Source: Akkermansia muciniphila
GTDB taxonomy: Bacteria > Verrucomicrobiota > Verrucomicrobiia > Limisphaerales > UBA9464
Length of the DNA: 64,000 nucleotides
Assembly (NCBI GenBank): GCA_945898055.1
Contig: CAMDGV010000018.1
Span: 1-64,000, forward strand
Direction of reading: 5' to 3'
Position 1 is the first letter of the stretch, and every line of letters starts with the position of its first letter. The position numbers and the translations under genes are program-made. Positions 1 to 8,261 of this stretch are shown here, piece after piece. The notes under the pieces are model-generated. The model was given only the letters and a program-made list of their open reading frames with translations, did no database searches and was not told where the DNA came from.

Positions 1-2
1 GG

Positions 3-314
3 GACTGCATTCGCGAAGAGACCTGCCGCAGCAATGGAACGTCCATGGAAACTATCGTGGGACGGCTTAATCGCCGTCTGAAAGGATGGTATGGATACTT
101 CCAAGGCGGCGTGGAAAACGTTTATCGAACTGAGGACTCATGGATACGAGGCCGACTGCGGCACATCCTGCGATTCCGCGATAAACGTCAGGGTCTTTGT
201 CGTGGAGGCCTAGACCATCAACGCTATCCCAATGCGTTCTTCGAGCAGCTCGGGCTAATCTCTCTATACGCCTTAGCCCTAGCCAAACGCACCAGTCCCG
301 CCACAAGCGGGTGA
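3..314 (+). CDS. ltrA: Group II intron reverse transcriptase/maturase, C-terminal end (partial)
   Basis: The reading frame is open from the window edge, so the ATG at 45 in the ORF track is internal. The visible 104 residues are the maturase-specific tail: the LNRRLKGWYGYF block, a WIRGRLRH segment, then YPNAFFEQLGLISL. In the family this region binds the intron RNA and helps it fold and splice, while the missing N-terminal part copies intron RNA into DNA at a new site. The frame stops 13 bases before intron domain V, as expected. Whether the whole protein is intact cannot be judged here. Confidence 0.85.
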   Translation, partial: DCIREETCRSNGTSMETIVGRLNRRLKGWYGYFQGGVENVYRTEDSWIRGRLRHILRFRDKRQGLCRGGLDHQRYPNAFFEQLGLISLYALALAKRTSPATSG

Positions 315-327
315 CTCACCGACTGGA

Positions 328-405
328 GAGCCGGATGCGGGAAATCCGCCAGTCCGGTTCGGAGGGAGGGGTGGCCGACAACGGCCATCCCTACCCCTCT
401 TCTAC
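328..405 (+). ncRNA. Group II intron domains V and VI
   Basis: GAGCCGGATGCGG pairs with the later CCGCCAGTCCGGTTC to give the short two-part hairpin of domain V (328-360), the catalytic centre of the ribozyme. The next hairpin, GGGTGGCCGAC with GGCCATCCCTACCC, fits domain VI, which should carry the branch-point adenosine; the A in CCCTACCCC is a candidate. These are read by eye as base pairing and similarity to known bacterial domain V sequences. Confidence 0.8.
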
Positions 406-651
406 AACTCGCCATGGAAGCCTGCGGCGTCGTCTGCCGCACACAGAAGCCCAAGGCCCGACGAGGGGAAATCCTCTTCAGCAACGCGGTGAACGAAGTC
501 ACCCGCGAACGCGCCCAGAGCTTCCTCACCGACGAGCACCTCCAGCGCGTCGTCCTCGCCTATCAGGACTTCAAAGACGAGTCCGGCTTCGCCCGCGTCA
601 TGCCGATTGAGGAAATCTGGGCGAAAGAGGGAAACCTGAGCATCCCTCTCG
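406..651 (+). pseudogene. hsdM: HsdM (type I restriction N6-adenine methylase) C-terminal remnant
   Basis: Translation gives VCRTQKPKARRGEILF, then NAVNEVTRERAQSFL and EEIWAKEGNLSIPL, the characteristic C-terminal stretch of HsdM methyltransferase subunits, which modify adenine in type I restriction systems. Homology starts directly at the 3' end of the group II intron and stops near 651 at SIPLE. The open frame then runs on into sequence that belongs to the opposite-strand LamG gene. There is therefore no catalytic NPPF region here and no proper end. This is a dead fragment interrupted by the intron on one side and by a rearrangement on the other. Confidence 0.75.
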
Positions 652-665
652 AGTGTCGGAAATCG

Positions 666-3600
666 TTATTGCACGATGCGGAAATACTTGTAGCTGGTGC
701 CCGCTCCTGGGGTGTAGGTGTAGCCGCTGGCTGGATTGCCGGCCACATCGGTCCAACTCCCTGGGAGGAGGGTTGACGATTCCTGGAGGCGACCCGAGCC
801 GGTCCAAGTTAACGTGATGCTTCCGCCCGCGTTGAGGGCAGGCTGATTGAACTTGGTTCTCGGCACGAACGTACCGTAACTCGAGTAACGGGTCCAAGGA
901 CGAGTTGGGATCGAGACGCCTTCGGCCGTGAAGGTGTCAGCATTGGCAGCGGTCGCGAGACCGAGGAATTTCGAAGCATAGTCGGTGACATCGGCAGTAC
1001 CGCGTGCCGTCCAGGCGAATTCGTCCAAGCTGGTAAAGGCGCTGACAATGCCGGCTTCATTTTTGAGACGCAGCCACACGGGGAGCGGCCCAAGAGCCGA
1101 CCAATTGTTCCCTTCGTTATGCCACTTCGGTTCGGTTGCATCGACTTCGCGAACGTGATAGCCCACACTATTGCCTGGGTTCCATGTGATGTAAGCAAAA
1201 CGAGCGGACGGATCGAGGGATTCACGCAGCATGATGCCGTTGCGATTGCCCGAACCGGTTAATGTCTCGACCCTGACGGCAACGTCGAAATCGCCCGTTG
1301 ATTCCTTATAGACGAAGTTGAACGAGTCAGTCGCGCCCCAGACATCGGCGCCACCGGCTTCGACATCAAAAGTGCCGGTCGCGTTGGAATTGACCTGTCC
1401 GACTCGCGTCGGGCCCACATTGACGTCAGACACGATCAAGCCATGAACAGCGCCGGAAACCGCCACTCCACCAGCAGGAAGGCCATTGCCCACGCGGCGG
1501 GTATAATCCCGAACATTCGATACCTTGACCGTGAAGGCACCGCCTGCCTTGGCAGGAAGACCCGACACAGTCAGCACGACAGACTTACTGCCACGTCCGA
1601 TCGCTGCGCCCGTGACGGTAACGCCCGCGGGACTCGTAACAGCGTAGTTGCCAATGGTGCGAGCCGTGCCCGGATCAGCCACCGGATCGGTTCCACCCGC
1701 GTCCACGAATTCATTGAATTGAAGGCCAATCGTCGAGCCATCCACGCTGCTGGTGGAGAGCACAACCGGGGCTGTGACGTCGCTGGCCGCCACTGTCACG
1801 CTCACCGGAGTTGTCTCCGCGTTTCCAGTCCGGTTGGTCACCTTGAATTGATAGCTGCCATTGTCAGCCGGAGAGGCCTTTGTGATGACCAGAGTCTGAG
1901 AGTCCACGCCGGAGGAGTAGTGGGCCGTGCCATCGAAGTTGTTGACCGGGGCCAGAGCCACATTGTCCTTGAACCATTGATAGGTGTTCGGGAAGCCGTC
2001 AGCGACTGCTGTCAGCGTGATGGTGTCAAGATCCTGAGCGCTCGGTGCGCCAACCGGTTGAGTGGTAATTGAGGCCGCGTAGTAGGACACACTGAAATGA
2101 TCAGCCACATCCGCGGCCGTGAGAGCCTTATTATAGAAGGCCACTTCATCCACGGTGCCGCGCCAGCGGACTTGTCCACCGAAACGGCTGCCAATTTCAA
2201 ACGGCTGTACCAAGTTCGGGCGGGTCGGCGTCTGGGTGCTTGCGGACTGCGCCGCGCCGTTGACGTAGAGGACAGAGTTGCCCACGCCATCCCATGTGGC
2301 CACAACATGGTCCCAGCGACCGGCCGTAGGCGGCGTGTTGCCTTGAAGGAAGATGACCGTTTCCGCGATACCGAGGTGCGCTTCCCAACCATTGACGTTG
2401 AAGCCTTGATAAACCGCATAACCGGCACGACCGGTATTGCGGTTTTGCGTGGCGACCACCGCGCCCTGGGTTTGGCCGTTAAGTTCGGGCTGAGCCCAAA
2501 ACTCGATCGTGTACGGTCCCGAGGGGTTCAGGGTAGGAGTATAGGGAACAGTAGTGGTGCCGCTGCCGACATTCGGAACACGCAAGGCCGTTCCGGTTGT
2601 GCCGCGGGGGCCGGGCGTGCCGAGGATGACACTCGGATTATATGTCCCGTTCAAGCCGCCGGCTGAGTCGATGAGCGTGGTGGCTTCAGTTTCGTTGAAG
2701 CGATAGTACGCTGAAGGGCCGTTTGCCAAAACCTTCGCAGCGTACAAGTCACCAGCCGGGGCCGGCGCAAAGTTCACCGTGACGCCATCACTGGACACTG
2801 AGCCCTGCGGATTTGTGACCGTGACCTTATAGAGGCCCGACGAAGCGGCGGTAGAGCGACTGATGGTCAAGCTTGCCGTATTGGCCGACGGATTGTTGAG
2901 GATGGGCTGGTTATCCTTTTTCCAGGCATAACTTAATGGAGCGGTTCCGGAAGCAACGGCCCGCAAGACAGGCTCGCCGCCCGCCAGAATGTTGATCGTC
3001 CCGGACGGCGCCGAAGTGATCGTGGGCAGTGTTACGGCGGTGCCGAAGATGAAGCGCGAGTTGTGAATCGCAATTGCGCTTTCCGATAAGGCATCGCCGT
3101 AAATCGCAAGTTCGTCGATATTCCCGTTAAAGCCGCCAATCAAGGCACCGGCATCTTCGCCGGCTGCGCCGATGCGAGGGGTGGCTCCGGCACTGACGCC
3201 GAGGCCTAGATTCGGCTTGGTGCCGAGGGAATTTCCGTCCACGTAGGCGGTCACATTTGCGCCATCAATGACCAAGGCCACATGGGCTTGACGGCCCAAA
3301 AGGGAGGGGCTCACCACCCACGTAACGCCCGCCGTCGCCGTATCGCTGCGGTAGTTTAAAGTGCTGCCATCAGCATTCACTTGGAATTGATACTTTGAGT
3401 CCGCGTCTCCATCCGCGACGGCAAAGATGTTCTGAGGAGCCACGCCGGGCGCGCCGGGGGCGAGGTAGATCAGCGCTTCAATGGTCCCAGTGCCGTCCGC
3501 GAACTCATAAGCGGGATTCGGCGCAAAGGCCGCTGCCCCCGTCCCTTTTAGACGCAGAGACTTCACCCCGTACGCCCGAGATATGCGGCCATCAAAATCA

Positions 3601-4817
3601 CCCACGCCGGCAATGGTCCCGTTGTGGGTATTATCCTTGGTGTTGGTTATGGTAGGACCGGTGTCACCATCCATCGGGAAATAGGCGAGCAAACTCGCCT
3701 CGGCATTCACCGCCGCGCGATAAAACGCGTTGTTGTCCGTTTCAAGAGCCTTGACAGTCAGGGTGGCAGGGTCGCTGACTTTATCTGTCGCCCCGACTTG
3801 GCTTAAAGTGACGGTGTAGATTTTGCCGCTATCCGCCGGCCTGACGGCCGGGACACTATATTCGTCGGTGGTGGCGCCCGGGATGATATCCGGGCCGACT
3901 TTCCAAGCGAAAGTTGTCCGATCATCAACCGGCGTGCGAACGTTGAAGAGGGCTGGCGCGCCATTCCAAACCGTGATCGACTGGGGTTGCGCGATGATGC
4001 TGGCACCCGGAGGCAGGAGGAGTAGATCGCTGACGACGAAGGCACCAGGAGCGAAGGTCGAGTAACGAACTTCATCGATGAATCCCCAGAAGGGGTTGCC
4101 GGTATCCTGACCGGAACCGATATAGGGACTGCCGCCAGCGCCAGTCAGGTTCTGGGTCGCAGGCGCGCCCGTTTGGACGCCATTGACATAGAAAGTGACC
4201 GTTCCGTTGTCATTCACCGCGGCCATATGCGTGAAGCGCGTCCGGGGCATGGTCGCTTCGTCGCCAATTTGAAAACGATTTTCCGGGTTCGGTCCGACGG
4301 AATCCAAACGCACTTTCCATTCGCCCGATTCGCTATCAAGGCGCACGCGGAAAGCGACGCCGCCTGGGGTAGCGCCGAATTGGCCCGTGCCAGTATTAAA
4401 AATTTCGCCGGACTGGCGCCCATCCACTGGCATAGCCCAGCCTTCGGCGACCCAGTTGACCTTCGGGAGGCTCCATTGCGCCGCGGTCGGAGGAGTGTTA
4501 TTGGGGCCTTGAATCCACATGCCGCCATTGGCACGATTATAGTAGCCGAAACGGGCGGAAAGCGTGCTGATTTGGGTAGTGTTGCCCAGCGGCCCGCCGA
4601 CTGCGGTAGAGAGGAGAACAGCGCCCGGATCTCCGCCATTGCCGCTGGAGAATGCCGCGTTAAACGCATGGTTGGCTCCGCTGGAATCGGCAAAAATACT
4701 GCCGCCTTCGCCGAAGCGAATCCACGAATACGGAGTGACAGCTCCATGAGACTGTATCGGCCCGAGGCCGATTGCGGCGACGGATAGCCCCGCGGTGAAT
4801 AGAGACTTGAGGTTCAT
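666..4817 (-). CDS. Large secreted LamG / Ig-like domain protein
   Basis: The 1383-residue exported protein starts with a signal peptide (MNLKSLFTAGLSVAAIGLGP, cleavage near SHGA). Domains in order, with approximate positions: concanavalin-A/LamG fold 55-265, Ig-like 275-355, LamG 375-590, Ig-like 598-680, LamG 695-910, Ig-like 915-1005, a bacterial Ig-like (SbsA type) domain 1010-1115, a DUF1349-like beta-sandwich 1130-1300, and a short C-terminal module with LTWTGSGRLQESS ending in YKYFRIVQ. LamG and Ig modules usually bind glycans or proteins, and this modular layout is common among Verrucomicrobiota surface and secreted proteins. The role is inferred as adhesion or polysaccharide handling; no catalytic domain is visible. 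It is monocistronic and its last codons abut the hsdM remnant. Confidence 0.85.
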   Translation of the reverse strand: MNLKSLFTAGLSVAAIGLGPIQSHGAVTPYSWIRFGEGGSIFADSSGANHAFNAAFSSGNGGDPGAVLLSTAVGGPLGNTTQISTLSARFGYYNRANGGMWIQGPNNTPPTAAQWSLPKVNWVAEGWAMPVDGRQSGEIFNTGTGQFGATPGGVAFRVRLDSESGEWKVRLDSVGPNPENRFQIGDEATMPRTRFTHMAAVNDNGTVTFYVNGVQTGAPATQNLTGAGGSPYIGSGQDTGNPFWGFIDEVRYSTFAPGAFVVSDLLLLPPGASIIAQPQSITVWNGAPALFNVRTPVDDRTTFAWKVGPDIIPGATTDEYSVPAVRPADSGKIYTVTLSQVGATDKVSDPATLTVKALETDNNAFYRAAVNAEASLLAYFPMDGDTGPTITNTKDNTHNGTIAGVGDFDGRISRAYGVKSLRLKGTGAAAFAPNPAYEFADGTGTIEALIYLAPGAPGVAPQNIFAVADGDADSKYQFQVNADGSTLNYRSDTATAGVTWVVSPSLLGRQAHVALVIDGANVTAYVDGNSLGTKPNLGLGVSAGATPRIGAAGEDAGALIGGFNGNIDELAIYGDALSESAIAIHNSRFIFGTAVTLPTITSAPSGTINILAGGEPVLRAVASGTAPLSYAWKKDNQPILNNPSANTASLTISRSTAASSGLYKVTVTNPQGSVSSDGVTVNFAPAPAGDLYAAKVLANGPSAYYRFNETEATTLIDSAGGLNGTYNPSVILGTPGPRGTTGTALRVPNVGSGTTTVPYTPTLNPSGPYTIEFWAQPELNGQTQGAVVATQNRNTGRAGYAVYQGFNVNGWEAHLGIAETVIFLQGNTPPTAGRWDHVVATWDGVGNSVLYVNGAAQSASTQTPTRPNLVQPFEIGSRFGGQVRWRGTVDEVAFYNKALTAADVADHFSVSYYAASITTQPVGAPSAQDLDTITLTAVADGFPNTYQWFKDNVALAPVNNFDGTAHYSSGVDSQTLVITKASPADNGSYQFKVTNRTGNAETTPVSVTVAASDVTAPVVLSTSSVDGSTIGLQFNEFVDAGGTDPVADPGTARTIGNYAVTSPAGVTVTGAAIGRGSKSVVLTVSGLPAKAGGAFTVKVSNVRDYTRRVGNGLPAGGVAVSGAVHGLIVSDVNVGPTRVGQVNSNATGTFDVEAGGADVWGATDSFNFVYKESTGDFDVAVRVETLTGSGNRNGIMLRESLDPSARFAYITWNPGNSVGYHVREVDATEPKWHNEGNNWSALGPLPVWLRLKNEAGIVSAFTSLDEFAWTARGTADVTDYASKFLGLATAANADTFTAEGVSIPTRPWTRYSSYGTFVPRTKFNQPALNAGGSITLTWTGSGRLQESSTLLPGSWTDVAGNPASGYTYTPGAGTSYKYFRIVQ

Positions 4818-5334
4818 TGATTAGACTTTCAAATTTTGGGGTTGATTAAAAATTATTAAAGGCGTTGACGAATATGGCACAAGCGAATTTTTAGTAATTT
4901 CACAAGGTCACCTTGGGGCGCATCTTAAAAAATTGTCGTTCACGCTAAAACCCTGCGCTGGGCGGGACTGTCTAAACCCGGTTTTGAGCAAATTTAGGGA
5001 TCGTCAAAACTGTGAGGGGCGACTCCAAACGCCCCAAAGCTTGGCTTTGGAACTTTCCGCGGAGCGTCGAAAAAGGAAATTCCTTTTAGTAACACCGGGC
5101 GCCGAGGACGGCTGTAGTAATGCTCGCCTATGAGGACACAACGTCATGATTGTCTTGGCGTCATTCAACACTCCTGCGGCTCAGTCTAGGGCACTCACGC
5201 CTGAGCCCTCCCTAAAAGCGAAGCACCAGGTGGTGAATGATCTGTTTTCCCCCCAATCAATGCACCCGACCCTCTGGGATGTGCGGTCAGTGTCACGCGT
5301 GAAGGCGTAAAGGGTCAGTTCAAAGGATTTATAA
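4818..5334. other. Intergenic region with no recognisable gene
   Basis: The 517 bases separate the LamG gene start from the rhuM stop. The part next to the LamG ATG is AT-rich and probably holds its promoter, but I cannot point to clear -35/-10 boxes. The ORF at 4933-5133 has no recognisable similarity and looks spurious. Near the left end of rhuM there is a solitary GGGTCAGTTC (5311-5320), like the motif before the RAYT transposase copies. Confidence 0.5.
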
Positions 5335-6204
5335 CTATTCGTCTCGCTTCTGCCAATACAGTAAGTGCGCCTTGGTGATCCAGTCCCGCATGGTCATCAC
5401 CTTGCGTTGCAGCGCCCGCAGTTCGGCAAATTCGATGTAGGCGGTCACGATCCGGTTGAGCGTGTCGAGTTCCCTACCGTCGAGATAGTTCTTCGCGATC
5501 GACACGTCCTCTTTGCGAATGATGCCACCTGGGCGCGTCGTTTGCAGGCCCATGAACGGTTTTGCCGCACCCACCCGCGCATGGATCACCTCTTCCGCCG
5601 TCTGCCCGTGCGCCGCCCAGTGCATTTTGTTCTGCACCGGGGCGAAAAACTGCTGCGAAGTCTCCGTTTTCGGCGTGTAGTCCACACTCGTCGCGTAAAT
5701 ATCCAGCACCTTCTGGTAAAAGCGCCGCTCGGACGACCGGATGTCGCGGATGCGCTCCAGTTGCTCGTCGAAGTAATCCTTCTGCCCCTTGCCCGGCGGG
5801 TTCTTGAGCCGCTCGTCGTCCATGGTGAAGCCCTTGACCAGATACTCGATCAAACGCGCCGTGGCCCACTGGCGGAACTGCGTGCCCCGATGGCTGCGCA
5901 CGCGGAAACCGACGGCGAGGATGGCCTCCAGCCGGTAGTGACGGAGACTGCGGAAAACCTCACGGCCACCCTCCAATCGAACTTGTAAGTAATCCTTACA
6001 AGTTGCCGCCTCGACCAGTTCGCCCTCAGCAAAAATGCCCCGCAAGTGGAGCGTGACGTTCTGCGGCGTGGTCTGGAAAAGCTCGGCGATCTGGGCCTGC
6101 GTCAGCCACAGCGTCTCGTTCTCAAACCGGCACTGGATGCGCGTCCGGCCATCCTCCGTCTGGTAGAGGATGATTTCGGATTGGGGCGAAGGTTCTTCAC
6201 TCAT
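5335..6204 (-). CDS. rhuM: RhuM-family protein, C-terminally shortened
   Basis: The protein has the RhuM signature: an N-terminal winged-helix-like segment ([20 protein letters not shown]), then [36 protein letters not shown], and the central [19 protein letters not shown] block. RhuM was named in a Salmonella pathogenicity island and is often found inside type I restriction loci; its function is unknown. At 289 residues it is shorter than the usual roughly 330-350. After MTMRDWITK the familiar C-terminal helices are replaced by a few unrelated residues, which suggests a frameshift or truncation. Its ATG overlaps the end of an HsdM N-terminal stub by a few bases. Confidence 0.75.
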   Translation of the reverse strand: MSEEPSPQSEIILYQTEDGRTRIQCRFENETLWLTQAQIAELFQTTPQNVTLHLRGIFAEGELVEAATCKDYLQVRLEGGREVFRSLRHYRLEAILAVGFRVRSHRGTQFRQWATARLIEYLVKGFTMDDERLKNPPGKGQKDYFDEQLERIRDIRSSERRFYQKVLDIYATSVDYTPKTETSQQFFAPVQNKMHWAAHGQTAEEVIHARVGAAKPFMGLQTTRPGGIIRKEDVSIAKNYLDGRELDTLNRIVTAYIEFAELRALQRKVMTMRDWITKAHLLYWQKRDE

Positions 6205-6367
6205 GGCTTTTCAGTTCCACCTGGAAGATGAGGCCAAGGACGACGTGCTTGTTTTCCGGCGCGTCCATGTTGTTGCGCAACTTATCAGCGGTGAGCCAGA
6301 GCTTGGCCTCGAAGCCGATGGTGGCGGAGGACTGGGCGGAGGAGGCGGTGGTTTTGGTGCGGGCCAT
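6197..6367 (-). pseudogene. hsdM: HsdM N-terminal stub
   Basis: From the ATG at 6367 the translation begins [12 protein letters not shown] and continues with [19 protein letters not shown] and KHVVLGLIF, the well-conserved N-terminus of type I methylase subunit HsdM. After LGLIF the match stops (expected: KYISD) and the frame ends eight codons later, inside the rhuM start. The helical specificity domain remainder, the SAM-binding motif and the NPPF catalytic motif are all absent. This looks like a deletion that joined the hsdM start directly to rhuM. It lies on the opposite strand from the C-terminal remnant at 406-651, so the two are not simply halves of one interrupted gene. Confidence 0.75.
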
Positions 6368-6470
6368 GATTTCAGGATTTCTCCGTGGGAACCGATTGGG
6401 TCTCGCCAGCAGGGGCGAAGGGGGCAAGGGCTTTTCAAGAAGTTGAGAGATGAAGGTTGAGGGTTACTGG

Positions 6471-6498
6471 TAGGAATTTGCTTTTTTGAGGCGGAGGG
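6471..6498 (-). repeat. Dispersed short repeat, copy A
   Basis: Reads AGGAATTTGCTTTTTTGAGG, the reverse complement of the repeat core seen at five other sites in the window (14212, 15043, 15733, 33656 and 52911). It lies between the HsdM stub and the photolyase-like operon, about 60 bases before that operon's first start codon. Confidence 0.7.
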
Positions 6499-6555
6499 TA
6501 AGATTTCAGGAAAGATTCCCACTTGCGCGGTGCCGTTTGCTAGCCAACTTATTTG

Positions 6556-7806
6556 ATGGTTTTTCCATCCTCTCGCGCCGCAGCGCTCACCCAACTGGAT
6601 GGATTTATTCCCTTCGCTGGGCTCTATGTCCGCGACCGGAATCACGTGAAACTTGGTCACCCATCGGTCTCACGACTTTCATCTGCGATCCGGTGCCGCT
6701 TAATTACCGAGCAGGAAGTGGTTGCGGCCGTTCTGCGCGTGCATCCGTTTCGGCAAGTGGAAAAATTCATCCAAGAAGTCTATTGGCGGCGGTACTGGAA
6801 ATCGTGGCTCGCGCTGCGTCCGCAGGTCTGGAGTGATTATCGCAATAGTCTAACAGAAATTGGGGATAGCCTAGCTGTCAGGAGCATAGAGAAAACGCAG
6901 TCTGGCAACGTGGTGATCGATCATTTCATCCACGAATTATTAACTACCGGTTACCTCCACAATCACGCCAGGATGTGGTTTGCCGCATGGTGGGTGCACA
7001 CAGCGCGTCTGCCATGGCAGGCGGGCGCGGCATTCTTTTTTCGCCATCTGCTCGATGGTGATCCGGCATCTAACACTTTATCGTGGCGCTGGGTGGCAGG
7101 ATTGCAGACTCCCGGAAAAACCTATCTCGCACGCCGTAGTAATCTGGAGAAATACTTAGCGCCAGAGCTGATCGCGTCTCTCTCAAATGGTCTCGCAGCG
7201 TTTGAAAACCCACAGTCGCAGGCTCCGGAACTCGTGGGTAAATCACCGATAACTCGCACCGATGGGCCGATTGAGTCGTTCACACGCTCAGACGGGGGCG
7301 GGCTGTGGATTCATGAAGAAGATCTCGCGGTGGAAAATTCACCACTCGCACAGCAGGCGTTCTCAACCGTCCTCGTGACAGCTGATGTTGATAGTTGGCA
7401 GAATTATGATTTCCCCGACTCAAAAAAAGATTGGATCACCGCTGCCCTCCACGATGCCTGCACTCGTGCCGAGCAGCATTGGCAAGTCGCGACACAGTTC
7501 GAAACGAAAGCGGCTCATGGCGACGCGATCCTGCACTGGGCCAAACTTCATAAACTCCAACAAGTGGTAACCCTTCGTCCAGATGTCGGTCCATTGAATG
7601 ACTCGCTGCCGACCCTTCGCGCTTCGCTTGCAGACGCCGGTGTTCGACTGATTCTTATCGACCGCCCGGAGGATTTAGAGATCCGGCAGTTCGCTACGGG
7701 TGGATTTTTTCAATTTTGGGAGCGTTTGCAAAAAAAGCTGTTCGCCACGCCGACCGCGAGTGCCTCATCGAAACTACAACAACTCTGGATCGATTTCCCC
7801 CAATGA
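6556..7806 (+). CDS. Photolyase/cryptochrome-like FAD-binding protein with unusual domain order
   Basis: Residues 1-220 match the helical FAD-binding half of DNA photolyases and cryptochromes: EVYWRRYWKSW, the NHARMWFAAWWVH helix, then HLLDGDPASNTLSWRWVAG, which forms the flavin pocket. The segment after about residue 250 has strand-helix patterns such as VVTLRPDVGP and VRLILIDRPEDLE that resemble the alpha/beta antenna domain normally placed first in photolyases. At 416 residues the domain order therefore looks swapped. Flavin binding is well supported; DNA repair, light sensing or another redox role is open. The start is taken as ATG 6556, with TTG 6553 as an alternative. Its stop overlaps the next start (ATGA), so it is the first gene of a coupled operon. 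Confidence 0.75.
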   Translation: MVFPSSRAAALTQLDGFIPFAGLYVRDRNHVKLGHPSVSRLSSAIRCRLITEQEVVAAVLRVHPFRQVEKFIQEVYWRRYWKSWLALRPQVWSDYRNSLTEIGDSLAVRSIEKTQSGNVVIDHFIHELLTTGYLHNHARMWFAAWWVHTARLPWQAGAAFFFRHLLDGDPASNTLSWRWVAGLQTPGKTYLARRSNLEKYLAPELIASLSNGLAAFENPQSQAPELVGKSPITRTDGPIESFTRSDGGGLWIHEEDLAVENSPLAQQAFSTVLVTADVDSWQNYDFPDSKKDWITAALHDACTRAEQHWQVATQFETKAAHGDAILHWAKLHKLQQVVTLRPDVGPLNDSLPTLRASLADAGVRLILIDRPEDLEIRQFATGGFFQFWERLQKKLFATPTASASSKLQQLWIDFPQ

Positions 7807-8261
7807 ACATTTTCTCATATTTCAGACCTGTCATCGTAGCAACTCTTTCACCCGTGTGGGGGAACTCGATTGCTGCTGGTCCGCTTGCTGCTTTCCGCGA
7901 TGTTAATCGACTGGTTGTCGTTTCGCTGCCGCAGGGGCGAGCTGCCGAAAAAGTGGCGGCTGCCTGGTTCTTGCATCGGGTGAAAATCGACGAGCGCGAT
8001 CTAAAAATCATCGATGCCTCGGAGGGAGCGCAGCGGGTAGCTACTGGAGTCAGGTTGAGTCCAGAGCAAATCATCGCGCTGCGCCAACAATTCAAGCTGG
8101 CAGCCGGAGAGCTGCGTCCGGTCTTCATACTCGTGGGCAAGGATGGGGGTGAAAAGGCTCGCCAAGACGGAACGTTGGATCTGGAAAACTGGTTTGCTTT
8201 GATCGACCAAATGCCCACCCGCCGTCAGGAAATCCAAAATCAGCGGAAGAAGTCCGATTGA
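7803..8261 (+). CDS. DUF4174 family protein
   Basis: A 152-residue protein starting at the ATG that overlaps the preceding stop codon. The C-terminal half has the family pattern LRPVFILVGKDGG followed by LDLENWFALIDQMPTRRQEI, which I recognise as DUF4174. The fold resembles a thioredoxin-like alpha/beta unit without a CxxC pair, and no biochemical role is known. The first 30 residues are mildly hydrophobic but do not form a clear signal peptide. It sits between two flavoprotein genes, so a helper role for flavin enzymes or a stress response is possible; that is inference from position only. Confidence 0.7.
   Translation: MNIFSYFRPVIVATLSPVWGNSIAAGPLAAFRDVNRLVVVSLPQGRAAEKVAAAWFLHRVKIDERDLKIIDASEGAQRVATGVRLSPEQIIALRQQFKLAAGELRPVFILVGKDGGEKARQDGTLDLENWFALIDQMPTRRQEIQNQRKKSD

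Larger units (their letters stand above)
1..405 (+). mobile_element. 3' end of a group II intron, cut by the window edge
   Basis: The stretch carries the C-terminal tail of an intron-encoded maturase, followed within 15 bases of its stop codon by a structured RNA end with domain V and domain VI hairpins. This order is typical of bacterial group II introns. The 3' splice end is placed near base 405, at a CTAC just after domain VI, because coding homology to HsdM begins immediately beyond it. The intron 5' part, with domains I to IV and the reverse transcriptase, would lie to the left of the window. The exact boundary is an estimate. Confidence 0.8.

Noticed and set aside
1443-2666. Long plus-strand ORFs (209 and 189 residues) opposite the LamG gene
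   Set aside because: Antisense shadows of a gene with clear domains; their composition is random-like and no motif is present.
406-6367. Idea that one hsdM gene was simply split by insertion of the LamG gene and rhuM
   Set aside because: The two hsdM fragments are on opposite strands and point away from each other, so a single insertion cannot explain them; an inversion or two separate copies is required.
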